A stretch of DNA of 49,038 nucleotides from Pseudomonadota bacterium (lineage in GTDB: Bacteria > Pseudomonadota > Alphaproteobacteria > Acetobacterales > Acetobacteraceae). A program made the position numbers and the translations under genes. Shown here piece after piece: positions 19,089-27,983 of this stretch (its first letter is position 1; each line of letters begins with the position of its first letter). The DNA lies in assembly GCA_021801255.1 (NCBI GenBank), contig JAJYYH010000030.1:1-49038 (forward strand). Reading direction: 5' to 3'. The notes beneath the pieces were generated by a model. It worked only from the letters and a program-made list of their open reading frames with translations. It made no database searches and had not been told where the DNA came from.

Positions 19089-19631
19089 ATGCGCAGGGTG
19101 ACGCGCCGGTTGGGCGGCGTTGTGCCGGTATTGGCATTTTTCCTGTTGGGCTTTGCCGCGCGGGCGGACATGGCACCGCACGCGGCCGCCGCGCCGCCGT
19201 CGGCGATCATTATCATCGGCGATGGCGGCAAGACGGTTTCGCTCGGGGCCGAGGATTTCGCCAAGCTCACGCGGGTGAGGGTCGAGGTTTCCTTCGCGAC
19301 CGAACACGGCCCGCGCCACGCGGTCTTCGAAGGCCCGCTTTTATGGACAGTGTTGGGCGAAAGCGGCGTGATCGATCTCGCCAAGCCGCGCGGAACTGTC
19401 GGGCGAGTGGTGATCGTCACCGCGCGGGATGGCTACCGCGTGGCCCTGGCGCTCGGCGAGATCGCGCCACAATTCGAGGGCAAGCAGGTCATTGTCGCGG
19501 AACGCAAGGATGGCCAGGCGCTGGAGGCGGGGCATTTCCGGCTGGTGGTTCCCGGCGACAAGATGGGCGGACGGAGCCTGCGCGACGTGGCGCGGATCAC
19601 GGTCAACGAAGGCCAGGAATCCTCCCCATGA
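19089..19631 (+). CDS. exported protein with sulfite-oxidase-like molybdopterin-binding fold
   Basis: The 180-residue protein begins with a signal peptide (Arg-rich start, hydrophobic core, cut near AARA). The rest fits a compact oxidoreductase molybdopterin-binding domain (PF00174-like), with FEGPLLWTVLGE, VVIVTARDGY and a late FRLVVPGDK. It contains no cysteine, so it lacks the Mo-ligand of true sulfite oxidases and may bind another molecule or be structural. Small exported versions of this fold are widespread and uncharacterised. The upstream micro-ORF resembles a molybdate-binding domain. Confidence 0.7.
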   Translation: MRRVTRRLGGVVPVLAFFLLGFAARADMAPHAAAAPPSAIIIIGDGGKTVSLGAEDFAKLTRVRVEVSFATEHGPRHAVFEGPLLWTVLGESGVIDLAKPRGTVGRVVIVTARDGYRVALALGEIAPQFEGKQVIVAERKDGQALEAGHFRLVVPGDKMGGRSLRDVARITVNEGQESSP

Positions 19632-19634
19632 CGC

Positions 19635-19675
19635 GGGTCTGGAGCCGCGGGGCCAGGGCGGCGCCCTGGCCTTTG
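19635..19675. repeat. GC-rich double-hairpin repeat, site 3
   Basis: GGCCAGGGCG and its near-perfect partner GCGCCCTGGCC (19651-19671) form the second hairpin of the unit. The first hairpin (GGGTCTGGAGCCG) has decayed. It separates two convergent genes. Confidence 0.55.
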
Positions 19676-19698
19676 ACTATGGGCTGATCCGCGCCCGC

Positions 19699-20025
19699 TC
19701 AGGGCCGGCTGATCGGGGCGAAGCTCGCCGGGGTCATCAGCTTGTTTTCCTGCTTGATGAGATAGCCGGCCTCGGCGCTTTTGGCGAGGAAGACCTGCCA
19801 TTCCGGGTCGGCCTGCATCGCCGCGCGCTTTTTGGCCCGGTCGGCGGCGTCCTCGTAAACCCAGAGATGGACATACGTATTGATCTCGCCGGTCTCGGTG
19901 ATGAGCCAAGCGAGCGGTTTGCCGAGATGGCGCTGCTGGGCGGCCAGGCCGTATTGCTCGTAGAGCGCGATCTGCTTGGCGATCGTGCCGGGGCGGACGG
20001 TGTAGGTGCGATGATCGATCAGCAT
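19699..20025 (-). CDS. NIPSNAP-family protein
   Basis: The 108-residue protein has the family opening DHRTYTVRPGTI and the middle segment VHLWVYEDAADRA typical of NIPSNAP/DABB-fold proteins, small ferredoxin-like dimers found beside many catabolic genes. No catalytic residues are established for the family. It is a single gene between convergent and divergent neighbours, so its partner is unclear. Confidence 0.85.
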   Translation of the reverse strand: MLIDHRTYTVRPGTIAKQIALYEQYGLAAQQRHLGKPLAWLITETGEINTYVHLWVYEDAADRAKKRAAMQADPEWQVFLAKSAEAGYLIKQENKLMTPASFAPISRP

Positions 20026-20138
20026 GGCGGTTTTTCCTCTCGGTGATATACCCCATCTAGGCGGGTCAGGGTCTATAGCGCATCAGCGGTTGTCACGGCC
20101 ATGGCCGGCCCTCGATGCAGAAACGGGAGAAGCAAGCA

Positions 20139-21653
20139 ATGACGCCAAGGCCGGTGATGCTGGTCATTCTCGATGGCTGGGGCTGGCGCGAGGAGACGGC
20201 GGACAATGCCGTGCGCCTGGGCAAAACGCCGAATTTCGACCGGTTATGGCAAACCTGCCCGCACGCCCTGCTGCGCGCCTCGGGCGAGGATGTCGGGCTG
20301 CCGGCAGGGCAGATGGGCAATTCCGAGGTCGGGCATCTCAATATTGGCGCCGGGCGCATCGTCATGCAGGAATTGCCGCGCATCGATGCCGCCATTCGCG
20401 ACGGCGCGCTCGCCGCTAATCCGGTGTTGGCCGGGCTGATCACAGCACTCAAGAAATCCGGCGGCACCTGCCACCTGCTTGGTCTGGTCTCACCGGGCGG
20501 TGTCCATTCGCATCAGGGGCAAGCCATCGCGCTCGCCCGGCTGGTCGCCGCGGCTGGCGTTCCGGTGGCCCTCCACGCGATCACCGACGGGCGTGACACA
20601 CCGCCGCAATCGGCGGCGGCGTTCCTCCGCGCGGTGCGCGCCGCGTTGCCGGAAAGCGTTCGCATTGCAACCGTTTCGGGTCGCTACTATGCGATGGACC
20701 GCGATAAACGCTGGGAGCGCGTGCGCAAGGCCTATGCCGCCATCGCCGCGGGCGAGGGGCCGGCCTTCGCCGATGCCGCCTCGGCGATCGACGCCGCTTA
20801 TGCCGAGAAGATCACCGACGAGTTCATCGTGCCCGCGGTGATCGGCGGCTATCGCGGCATGCGCGATGGCGACGGGCTGCTCTGCTTCAATTTCCGCGCC
20901 GACCGGGTACGCGAGATCCTCGGCGCCCTGGTCACGCCCGATTTTGACGGCTTCCCCCGCCCGCGCCAGATCACCTTCGCCGCTTGCGTCGGCATGACCC
21001 ACTACAGCGACGCCCTCGCCGCCCATCTCGCCACCCTGTTTCCGCCGATCTCGATGGCCAACCTATTGGGCGGCGTGGTCGCGCAAGCCGGGCTCAAGCA
21101 ATTGCGCATCGCCGAGACTGAGAAATACGCCCATGTTACGTATTTCTTCAACGGTGGGGTGGAAACCCCGTTTCCCGGCGAGGATCGCATCCTCGTCCCT
21201 TCCCCCAAGGTCTCGACCTACGATCTGCAACCCGAAATGTCGGCCGCCGAGGTGGCGGAAAAAGCGGTGGCGGCGATCGGGTCGGGAAAGTACGATCTCA
21301 TCGTGCTCAATTTCGCCAATCCCGACATGGTCGGACACACCGGCAAGCTCGATGCGGCGATCAAGGCGGTGGAGGCGGCCGATAGCGGGCTGGGCCGCAT
21401 CATCGCCGCGATCGCGGCGGCGCAGGGCGCGCTGCTGGTCACCGCCGATCACGGCAATTGCGAACTGATGCGCGACCCCGTGACCGGCGGGCCGCATACC
21501 GCGCACACCACCAATCCGGTGCCGGTCATGCTGCTCGGCGCGGGCGCGAGCGCGCTGCATGACGGGCGGCTCGCCGATCTCGCGCCCACCTTGCTGCGGC
21601 TGATGGGGCTCGCGCAGCCCGCCGAGATGACCGGAGCGCCGCTGTTCTCCTGA
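20139..21653 (+). CDS. gpmI: 2,3-bisphosphoglycerate-independent phosphoglycerate mutase
   Basis: This enzyme interconverts 3- and 2-phosphoglycerate in glycolysis. The 504-residue product opens VILDGWGW, has the phosphorylated Ser62 in GQMGNSEVGH, the long inserted phosphotransferase domain (ITDGRDTPP, SGRYYAMDRD) and the late metal motif TADHGNCE. The start at 20139 is used because GGGAGA precedes it and the family starts there; an ATG at 20115 would add 8 residues. Its stop overlaps a CTG that seems to start the next gene, matching the conserved order gpmI, envC-like, ctpA. Confidence 0.95.
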   Translation: MTPRPVMLVILDGWGWREETADNAVRLGKTPNFDRLWQTCPHALLRASGEDVGLPAGQMGNSEVGHLNIGAGRIVMQELPRIDAAIRDGALAANPVLAGLITALKKSGGTCHLLGLVSPGGVHSHQGQAIALARLVAAAGVPVALHAITDGRDTPPQSAAAFLRAVRAALPESVRIATVSGRYYAMDRDKRWERVRKAYAAIAAGEGPAFADAASAIDAAYAEKITDEFIVPAVIGGYRGMRDGDGLLCFNFRADRVREILGALVTPDFDGFPRPRQITFAACVGMTHYSDALAAHLATLFPPISMANLLGGVVAQAGLKQLRIAETEKYAHVTYFFNGGVETPFPGEDRILVPSPKVSTYDLQPEMSAAEVAEKAVAAIGSGKYDLIVLNFANPDMVGHTGKLDAAIKAVEAADSGLGRIIAAIAAAQGALLVTADHGNCELMRDPVTGGPHTAHTTNPVPVMLLGAGASALHDGRLADLAPTLLRLMGLAQPAEMTGAPLFS

Positions 21654-22927
21654 ACCGCAAGCTCGGACGGAGCGGCGCGGAGAGCGTCTGGGTAGTCGGC
21701 TGGCTTGCCGCCGGCGCGTTCCTCACCGTCGCCGCCCAGACCCCGGCAGCCTCCACCGGGGAGAGCGATGCCGCCCGCGCGCTCCGCCAAAGCGAGCAGG
21801 ACCAGCAGAGCCACCGTGAAGCGGCGCGCGCGGCCAAGGCCCGCGCCGCGGCCGCGAGTGCCGCGGCGCTGCATCTCGGCGCCGCCGAGGAAGCGGCGCG
21901 CACACGCCTGCGCGCCGCCGAGGAGGCGAGTGCCGCGGCGATCGAGCGCCGCGCCCAGATCCGTGCCCGCCAGAGCGCGCTTGAAGCCCGGCGTGACGCC
22001 GAGACGGCACAGCTGGAGCGCCTGCTGCCGATCGCCGTGCGGCTTTCGCTCTATCCGGCCGAGACCCTGCTTGCCGTCCCGGCCCCACCGGACGAGGCGG
22101 TGCGCGGAGTTGCGGTGCTGCACAGTCTCGCCCGCGAAATCGCCGCCACGGCGGCGCAGTTGCAGGCCGATCGCGCCGCCCTCGCCGCCATCGCGGCCGA
22201 ATCCGTTGAGGCGGCGCGCCAGCTCGATGCTGACATCACCACCCAGCGCAGTCTTGCCGCCGCGCTCGATCAACAGATCGCGACCATGCGCCAGAGCGCG
22301 CAAGCGGATGAAGGCGTGGCGCTGGAGGCGGAGCGAGCAGCCGCCGACGATGCCGCGCACGCCGCCGATCTGCGCGCCGCGCTCGCCCGGCTCGCCGCCG
22401 ATCGCGCCCGCGCCGAGGCCGAGGCGCGCGCCAAGACGCGTGCCCTCGCCGAGCACCACGCCGGCGCAGCCCTCAGCCAAGCGCGCCAGCGGGAGGCGCT
22501 TCTCGCCCACCCCGCCGGGCCCGGCCTCGGCGCGGCGCAAGGCCACTTGATCGCCCCCGTTTCCGGCGCCGTCATCGGCCATTTCGGCGCACCAGGCGAG
22601 GCCGGACCGGCGGAGGGCATCACGTTTCGCGCCCCCCCCGAGGCCCGCGTGCTCTCGCCCTGCCAGGGCAAGGTGGCGTTCGCGGGGCCGTTCCGCAGCT
22701 ATGGCGTCGTGGTTATCGTCGATTGCGGTGGTGGCTATGATTTTGTCCTGGCTGGCCTGGCGCGGCTCGCGAGCGCGGTCGGCGAACGGGTGCGCGCCGG
22801 CGATCCGGTGGGCGCGATGGCCGCCTGGGCATCTCGCGATGACGAAAAAGCGCCGCTATTGTATGTTGAGCTTCGCCATCATGGCCAAGCGATCGATCCC
22901 TTGCCGTGGTTGCAGGCCAAGGGATAA
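21650..22927 (+). CDS. EnvC-like murein hydrolase activator (M23 domain), apparent CTG start
   Basis: The 425-residue frame has an N-terminal signal-like stretch (RKLGR, then a hydrophobic core ending VAAQ), a long Ala/Arg/Glu-rich coiled coil (about 40-260) and a C-terminal M23/LytM domain (about 300-420) with PVSGAVIGHFGAPG. EnvC-type proteins activate amidases that split septal peptidoglycan. The first zinc ligand of active M23 enzymes appears absent, as in EnvC. No ATG, GTG or TTG is in frame before 22037, which lies inside the coiled coil. The only start that keeps the signal peptide is CTG at 21650, in a CTGA overlap with gpmI. It is followed by ctpA. Confidence 0.8.
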   Translation: MNRKLGRSGAESVWVVGWLAAGAFLTVAAQTPAASTGESDAARALRQSEQDQQSHREAARAAKARAAAASAAALHLGAAEEAARTRLRAAEEASAAAIERRAQIRARQSALEARRDAETAQLERLLPIAVRLSLYPAETLLAVPAPPDEAVRGVAVLHSLAREIAATAAQLQADRAALAAIAAESVEAARQLDADITTQRSLAAALDQQIATMRQSAQADEGVALEAERAAADDAAHAADLRAALARLAADRARAEAEARAKTRALAEHHAGAALSQARQREALLAHPAGPGLGAAQGHLIAPVSGAVIGHFGAPGEAGPAEGITFRAPPEARVLSPCQGKVAFAGPFRSYGVVVIVDCGGGYDFVLAGLARLASAVGERVRAGDPVGAMAAWASRDDEKAPLLYVELRHHGQAIDPLPWLQAKG

Positions 22928-23042
22928 TTGGGCAGTTTTATGTCGGGCGGCCCTCGTCTGGGATTGACTGGCGAAAAGCCGGTACACGCGCCATATCGGG
23001 GTATCGCCATAACGGGATGAAGCGCCAGGGCGCGAGAGGATC

Positions 23043-24458
23043 ATGAGGATGAAGCTACGTACCGGTTTGCTGCTGGGCGCGACCTTTCTGGCCGGCATCA
23101 CGTGCGCGCCAGAGGCCGGACGGCTGGCGCGCCATTTTGGCGCCTCTCTCGGCATTGCCCCGGCCTTCGCCGAGGCGACCACCGACAGCGCCGATACCTA
23201 TCGTCTGCTCAGCCTGTTCGGCGACGTTTTCGAGCGCGTCCGCGCCGATTATGTCGAGCCCGTGCCGGATCGCGAGCTGATCGAGAACTCGATCAACGGC
23301 ATGCTCACCGGGCTTGATCCGCATAGCAGCTACATGAACGCCAAGGCGTTCCAGGATATGCAGGTGCAGACCCGCGGCGAGTTCGGTGGCCTCGGCCTCG
23401 AGGTGACGCAGGATAACGGCTTCATCAAGGTGATCAGCCCGATCGATGACACGCCGGCGGCGCGCGCCGGGATCAAGGCGGGGGATCTGATCCTCGCCCT
23501 CGATGGCAAGAGCGTCCAGGGCCTGACTCTGAACGACGCCGTCGATCACATGCGTGGGCCGCCCGACAGCAAAATCACCCTGACCATCAAGCGGGAAGGC
23601 GTCGAAAAGCCGATCGAGGTCAGCATGAAGCGCGAGATCATCCACATCCAGGTGGTGCGCTCCTCGCTCGAGGGCGATATCGGCTATATCCGCCTCTCGC
23701 AATTCACCGAACAAAGCGACGCGGGCATCCGCCAAGCGATCGCCAAGCTGCAGAGCCAAGCCGGCGGCCATATCAAGGGCTATGTCTTCGATCTGCGCAA
23801 CAATCCGGGCGGCCTGCTCGACCAGGCGGTCGCGGTGTCGAACGATTTCCTCAACCACGGCGAGATCGTCTCGACGCGCGCCCGCCACCCCGACGACAGC
23901 CAGCGCTGGGACGCCAAGGCGGGCGGCGACCTCACCGATGGCGCGCCGCTGGTGGTGCTGATCAACAGCGGCTCGGCCTCGGCGAGCGAAATCGTCTCCG
24001 GCGCCTTGCAAGACGACCGCCGCGCGGTGCTGCTGGGGACGCGCAGCTTCGGCAAGGGCTCGGTGCAGACGGTGATCCCGCTGCCTGGCAATAACGGGGC
24101 CATCCGCCTCACCACGGCGCGCTACTACACGCCCTCGGGCCGTTCCATCCAGGGCCTCGGCATCGTCCCCGATGTCGAGGTGCATGAAAGCCGCGAGGCC
24201 GCTGGCGCGATGCTGCCCGAGCGCGAGGCCGATCTCAACCACATCATCACCAATAGCGGCGGCACCAATAGCGGGGCGAGCCAGCCGGCGCCGCCTCCGC
24301 GCAACGATCTGCCGCCGCTCGCCAAGGACTTGCCGCAGCGCCCGCCGGCTGACTGGCCGACCTTCGACCCAGCGAAGCCAGCGACGGACTTCCAGTTGCA
24401 ACAAGCTCTGAAACTGGTGAACGCCCTGGCGGCGATGAAACGCGCCTCGGCGAACTAA
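23043..24458 (+). CDS. ctpA: S41-family C-terminal processing peptidase
   Basis: This exported serine protease of 471 residues has a signal sequence, a PDZ domain (about 105-195, GLGLEV and GIKAGDLILALDG) and the catalytic core with the serine in NSGSASASEI (about 309-316) and Lys338 in FGKGSVQT. Such enzymes trim envelope proteins and, next to EnvC-like genes, are linked to cell-wall remodelling. A Pro-rich tail (about 410-445) is usual in alphaproteobacteria. The start has GAGAGGATC just before it. Confidence 0.95.
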   Translation: MRMKLRTGLLLGATFLAGITCAPEAGRLARHFGASLGIAPAFAEATTDSADTYRLLSLFGDVFERVRADYVEPVPDRELIENSINGMLTGLDPHSSYMNAKAFQDMQVQTRGEFGGLGLEVTQDNGFIKVISPIDDTPAARAGIKAGDLILALDGKSVQGLTLNDAVDHMRGPPDSKITLTIKREGVEKPIEVSMKREIIHIQVVRSSLEGDIGYIRLSQFTEQSDAGIRQAIAKLQSQAGGHIKGYVFDLRNNPGGLLDQAVAVSNDFLNHGEIVSTRARHPDDSQRWDAKAGGDLTDGAPLVVLINSGSASASEIVSGALQDDRRAVLLGTRSFGKGSVQTVIPLPGNNGAIRLTTARYYTPSGRSIQGLGIVPDVEVHESREAAGAMLPEREADLNHIITNSGGTNSGASQPAPPPRNDLPPLAKDLPQRPPADWPTFDPAKPATDFQLQQALKLVNALAAMKRASAN

Positions 24459-24478
24459 GGCCGCTCAGGCGTTCCGCC

Positions 24479-25555
24479 GTGGCGGAGGGGGAAGCGAGCA
24501 GCGCGCGTCACGCGTGGTGGGCGCGCCTGTCGCCCCCGGCACGCGCCCTCGCGCTGTTCTGGGCCGTGGTGCTGGGGGGGGTCGCCGCTCTCGTTGTGGT
24601 CCTCGCCCTGCTCGGCGCGCCGCCCCGGCACGAGGCGATCCACGCGGGGGCCGCGCCGCCAGCGACCGAGATGGCGGCCGTACCGTCTTCCCGCGCGGCT
24701 CCCGCAGCCACGCCGGTGATGCCAGCGCCAGGCGTGCCGCCCGCCGCCGATCCGGCGCTGCTCGAGGCGGCTCAGGATTTCCCCGGCCAGGATTTGCCGC
24801 GCATCGGCCCGGATGGCCGCAAGCCCATGCAGGTCTATGCCAGCGCCGCCGGTCGCGGCGAAAAACGCCCGCGCGTCGGTCTTGTGCTCGGCGGCATCGG
24901 CCTCTCGGCGGCCGACAGCACGGCGGCGATCGAGCAGCTTCCCGCCGCGGTGACGCTCGCCTTCTCGCCCTATGCGCAGAACCCAGTGGGGCTGGCGCAA
25001 GCGGCGCGGGCGCATGGGCATGAAATCCTGATCTCGCTGCCGCTCGAACCGCAAGGCTACCCGCTCAACGACGAGGGACCGGAGACGCTGCTCACCGGCG
25101 CGGCTCCGGCGGACAACGCGCGGCGGCTGGAATGGGCGCTCTCGCGCCTCACGGGCTATGCCGGAGCAACAGGAGCGCTCGATGGCCTGCATGGCGAGCG
25201 CTTCGCTGGCGAGAAAATGCTGTTCGAGGGCCTGCAACACGACCTCGCGGCGCGCGGCCTCTTCTATATCGACCCGCGCCCCGGCGCGGCACCGCCCGAA
25301 TTCGTGCCTGGCCGCGCCGTCGATCTGGTGGTTGACGCCCCTCCCGGCGAGGCCGCGATCGCCGCGGCGCTGGAAGCGCTTTCGCGGCGCGCGCTCGAAC
25401 ATGGCACCGCACTCGGGCTGGCCGATCTGCCGCGCCCGGTGACGGTCTCGCGCATCGCCATCTGGGCCGGTTCGCTCACCGAACAGGGCCTGGCGCTGGT
25501 GCCGGCGAGCGCCCTGGTGGCCGCGCCGGGAAGCCCCGCGATGGGAAGTCAATGA
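24479..25555 (+). CDS. divergent polysaccharide deacetylase family protein (YibQ-like)
   Basis: The 358-residue protein has one N-terminal membrane anchor (about 25-50), a Pro/Ala-rich spacer and a C-terminal domain (about 135-355) with VGLVLGGIGLSAADS and SLPLEPQGYP of the divergent polysaccharide deacetylase family. Members sit beside envC and ctpA in most proteobacteria and are thought to act on the envelope, though catalysis is not proven. A GTG start at 24479 follows ctpA by 20 bases; its stop overlaps rppH by ATGA. The canonical GGIG differs from the DDxG found in many relatives. Confidence 0.85.
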   Translation: MAEGEASSARHAWWARLSPPARALALFWAVVLGGVAALVVVLALLGAPPRHEAIHAGAAPPATEMAAVPSSRAAPAATPVMPAPGVPPAADPALLEAAQDFPGQDLPRIGPDGRKPMQVYASAAGRGEKRPRVGLVLGGIGLSAADSTAAIEQLPAAVTLAFSPYAQNPVGLAQAARAHGHEILISLPLEPQGYPLNDEGPETLLTGAAPADNARRLEWALSRLTGYAGATGALDGLHGERFAGEKMLFEGLQHDLAARGLFYIDPRPGAAPPEFVPGRAVDLVVDAPPGEAAIAAALEALSRRALEHGTALGLADLPRPVTVSRIAIWAGSLTEQGLALVPASALVAAPGSPAMGSQ

Positions 25556-26043
25556 ACGCCGCCCTGCCCTATCGTCCGAACGCAGGCGCTGTGCTATTCA
25601 GCCGTCGCGGAGAAGTTTTCATCGGGCGTCGGCGGGCCGGGGCGGGCGTGCATCTCGCGCGGGCCTGGCAGATGCCGCAAGGCGGCATCGATGCCGGCGA
25701 GACGCCGCAACAGGCGGTGCTGCGCGAGTTGGCTGAGGAGATCGGCACCGCGCGGGCCGAGATCATCGACGAATATCCCGAATGGCTGACCTATGATCTA
25801 CCGCCGGAACTGATCGGCCAGGCGCTCGGCGGGCGCTATCGCGGGCAAAAGCAGCGCTGGTTCGCGCTCCGTTTTTTGGGCGAGGATCACGATATCCGCC
25901 TCGATGCCCATCCGCCCCCCGAGTTCGATGCCTGGCGCTGGGCCGCGCTCGCCGAGTTGCCGGCGCTCGCGGTGCCGTTCAAGCGCGCGATCTACAGCCG
26001 CCTCGCCACCGCCTTCGCCCGCCACGCGCAGCCACTGGACTAG
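25552..26043 (+). CDS. rppH: RNA pyrophosphohydrolase (Nudix)
   Basis: RppH removes pyrophosphate from the 5' triphosphate end of mRNA and so opens it to RNase E. The 163-residue product carries the complete Nudix box at residues 44-65 (ending RELAEEIG), the opening YRPNAGAVLF and the KQRWFALRF strand typical of RppH/NudH. It is the last gene of the plus-strand series and overlaps its predecessor by 4 bases. Confidence 0.93.
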   Translation: MNAALPYRPNAGAVLFSRRGEVFIGRRRAGAGVHLARAWQMPQGGIDAGETPQQAVLRELAEEIGTARAEIIDEYPEWLTYDLPPELIGQALGGRYRGQKQRWFALRFLGEDHDIRLDAHPPPEFDAWRWAALAELPALAVPFKRAIYSRLATAFARHAQPLD

Positions 26044-26130
26044 AATTGCGGAGGCCTTTCGAAGCCACCGCAACACATCCGCTGTGTGGTACATGGAGGC
26101 GCAAACCACTCAGCAACACTTACGTGAAGA

Positions 26131-26176
26131 CTGGGGGGCGCGCCGTCCCCCAGACCCCGGCCTCCGCTGGCCGGGG
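26131..26176. repeat. GC-rich double-hairpin repeat, site 4
   Basis: CTGGGGG pairs with CCCCCAG (26131-26153) around a GC-rich loop, then CCCCGGCC pairs with GGCCGGGG (26155-26176). The unit is reversed relative to site 2 and lies between convergent rppH and the FAH-family gene, where it can end both transcripts. Confidence 0.6.
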
Positions 26177-26188
26177 CCTATTCCACAT

Positions 26189-27034
26189 TTAGCCGGCGAG
26201 CACCTTCTGCTGCTGCTCGCCCAGGCCCTCGATGCCGAGCCGCATGGTCTGGCCGGGCTTGAGGAAAATGGGCTCGGGCTTGATGCCGGCGCCGACGCCG
26301 GGGGGCGTGCCGGTCGAGATAATGTCGCCGGGATGGAGCGTGATGAAATGGCTGACATAGCTCACCAGCTTGGCGACCCCGAAAATCATCGTCCGGGTGC
26401 TGCCGTGCTGCATGCGCTTGCCATCGACATCGAGCCAGAGCGTGAGGTTCTGCGGATCGGGCACTTCATCGCGCGTCACCAGCCAGGGCCCCACGGGGCC
26501 GAATGTGTCGCAGCCCTTGCCCTTGTCCCAGGTGCCGCCGCGTTCGAGTTGGTATTCCCGCTCGCTCACGTCATTGACCACGCAATAGCCGGCGACGAAA
26601 TCGAACGCCTCGTTCTCGGGGACATAGCGCGCGGTGCGGCCGATCACCACGCCAAGCTCGACCTCCCAATCGGTCTTTTTCGAGCCGCGGGGGATTTTCA
26701 CCTCGTCATTCGGCCCCTGAAAGGCGCCGAGCGACTTGAGGAAGACGATCGGCTCCTTGGGGATGGGCGAGCCGGTCTCGGCGGCGTGGTCGGCGTAGTT
26801 GAGGCCGATGCAGACGAAATTGAGCGGCAACGCGACCGGCGGGCCGAGCCGGGGGTGGCCGCTAAGCGGCGGCAGGCGCGCCGGATCGAGCGCCTTGAGC
26901 CGCGCGAGGCCGGAATCGGACAGCACATCGCCGGCGATCTCGGGAACCACGCCCGAGAGATCGCGCAACTGCCCCGCGCCATCGAGTAGCGCTGGTTTTT
27001 CGGCCCCCTTTGGGCCCACACGCAGTAATTTCAT
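26189..27034 (-). CDS. fumarylacetoacetate hydrolase family protein
   Basis: The 281-residue protein has the FAH fold: NFVCIGLNYADHA near residue 72, the metal-binding WEVELGVVIG, YCVVNDVSERE and TGTPPGVG. Such enzymes hydrolyse or hydrate small dioxo or keto acids, and many act in aromatic ring breakdown. The start at 27034 is preceded by AGAGGAG, and the longer open frame runs over another gene. The neighbour upstream is a TPR protein, so no pathway is indicated. Confidence 0.88.
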   Translation of the reverse strand: MKLLRVGPKGAEKPALLDGAGQLRDLSGVVPEIAGDVLSDSGLARLKALDPARLPPLSGHPRLGPPVALPLNFVCIGLNYADHAAETGSPIPKEPIVFLKSLGAFQGPNDEVKIPRGSKKTDWEVELGVVIGRTARYVPENEAFDFVAGYCVVNDVSEREYQLERGGTWDKGKGCDTFGPVGPWLVTRDEVPDPQNLTLWLDVDGKRMQHGSTRTMIFGVAKLVSYVSHFITLHPGDIISTGTPPGVGAGIKPEPIFLKPGQTMRLGIEGLGEQQQKVLAG

Positions 27035-27077
27035 CGTTTTTTCTCCTCTGAGAGTGATCCGGCGTATGCCAGCTGGT

Positions 27078-27944
27078 TTATGGCTGTTCCGGCCCGGCGT
27101 CCAACAACGCGATGTTCTGCTCGGCGAGATCGCTGGTCGGCGTATTGGGCGCCAGCGCCTCGGCGCGCTGCCAATCCGCCCGCGCCCCCGAGAGATCGCC
27201 GTAGCGCTGGCGAAGAATGCCGCGCTCCAGCAGGGCATCGGCATTGTCGGGATCGAGCGCCAGGGCCTCTTCGATATTCTCTTCCGCCCGCGCCAGCTCG
27301 CCAAGCTCGCGCCACGCGGCGGCGCGATAGACCAGCGCGTCGACGCGGCGCGGATCGAGGGCGAGCGCGTGATCGAGATCGGCGACAGCGTCCTGATAGC
27401 GCTCCAGGGTGGCCGCGGCGATCGAGCGGTCGATCAACAGGTCGGGATCGTCGGGGGCGAGCATGAGGGCCAGCGTCGCATCGCCGAAGGCGCGGGCGGC
27501 ATCGCCTGCCATCAGCCAGGCTTGCACGGCCTGGCCCAGGATGATGGCGCGCGCGGCGCCGGGAATGGCGATCCGCGCTGCTCCCACTGCGGGGGGGGAG
27601 CTTTCCGCGCCCAGTTGTTCAAGCATTTCCGCCCCGGTCTCGGCATTGCCGAGAGCGATTTCGGACAAACCGAGGCAGTGCGTCGCCCCCACCCCACCAC
27701 CGGTCGCCTCCCAGGCCTCGGCGAAGCCATGCGCGCCCGCCGGGTCGGCGGTCAGCATCGCCAGACAATCCTCGTAATCCTTGCCGGTGGCGATACGCGG
27801 CGGCACCGGTGGCACCGGCAAGGCGAGGGTTTCTTCAGGGGAAGGGTCAGCCAGGCGCCACGCCGCAAACCCGCCGAGCCCGGCCAGAACTACAAGCGCC
27901 ACGCCGCCCGCCAGGATTTTCCCACGCCTCTCCATGATCGGCAA
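27078..27944 (-). CDS. membrane-anchored tetratricopeptide repeat protein
   Basis: A hydrophobic anchor lies at residues about 9-30. The C-terminal part (about 150-280) contains three to four TPR units, visible as repeated A..DLDHALALDP and ALALDPDNADALLERG patterns. TPR proteins mediate protein contact, so the role cannot be assigned. Two close starts exist (27944 or the ATG three codons later). It lies 43 bases upstream of the FAH gene on the same strand. Confidence 0.8.
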   Translation of the reverse strand: MPIMERRGKILAGGVALVVLAGLGGFAAWRLADPSPEETLALPVPPVPPRIATGKDYEDCLAMLTADPAGAHGFAEAWEATGGGVGATHCLGLSEIALGNAETGAEMLEQLGAESSPPAVGAARIAIPGAARAIILGQAVQAWLMAGDAARAFGDATLALMLAPDDPDLLIDRSIAAATLERYQDAVADLDHALALDPRRVDALVYRAAAWRELGELARAEENIEEALALDPDNADALLERGILRQRYGDLSGARADWQRAEALAPNTPTSDLAEQNIALLDAGPEQP

Positions 27945-27983
27945 ACTCTAGCCTCGCCAGGCGGTCTCGGGCAAACTCAGCCG

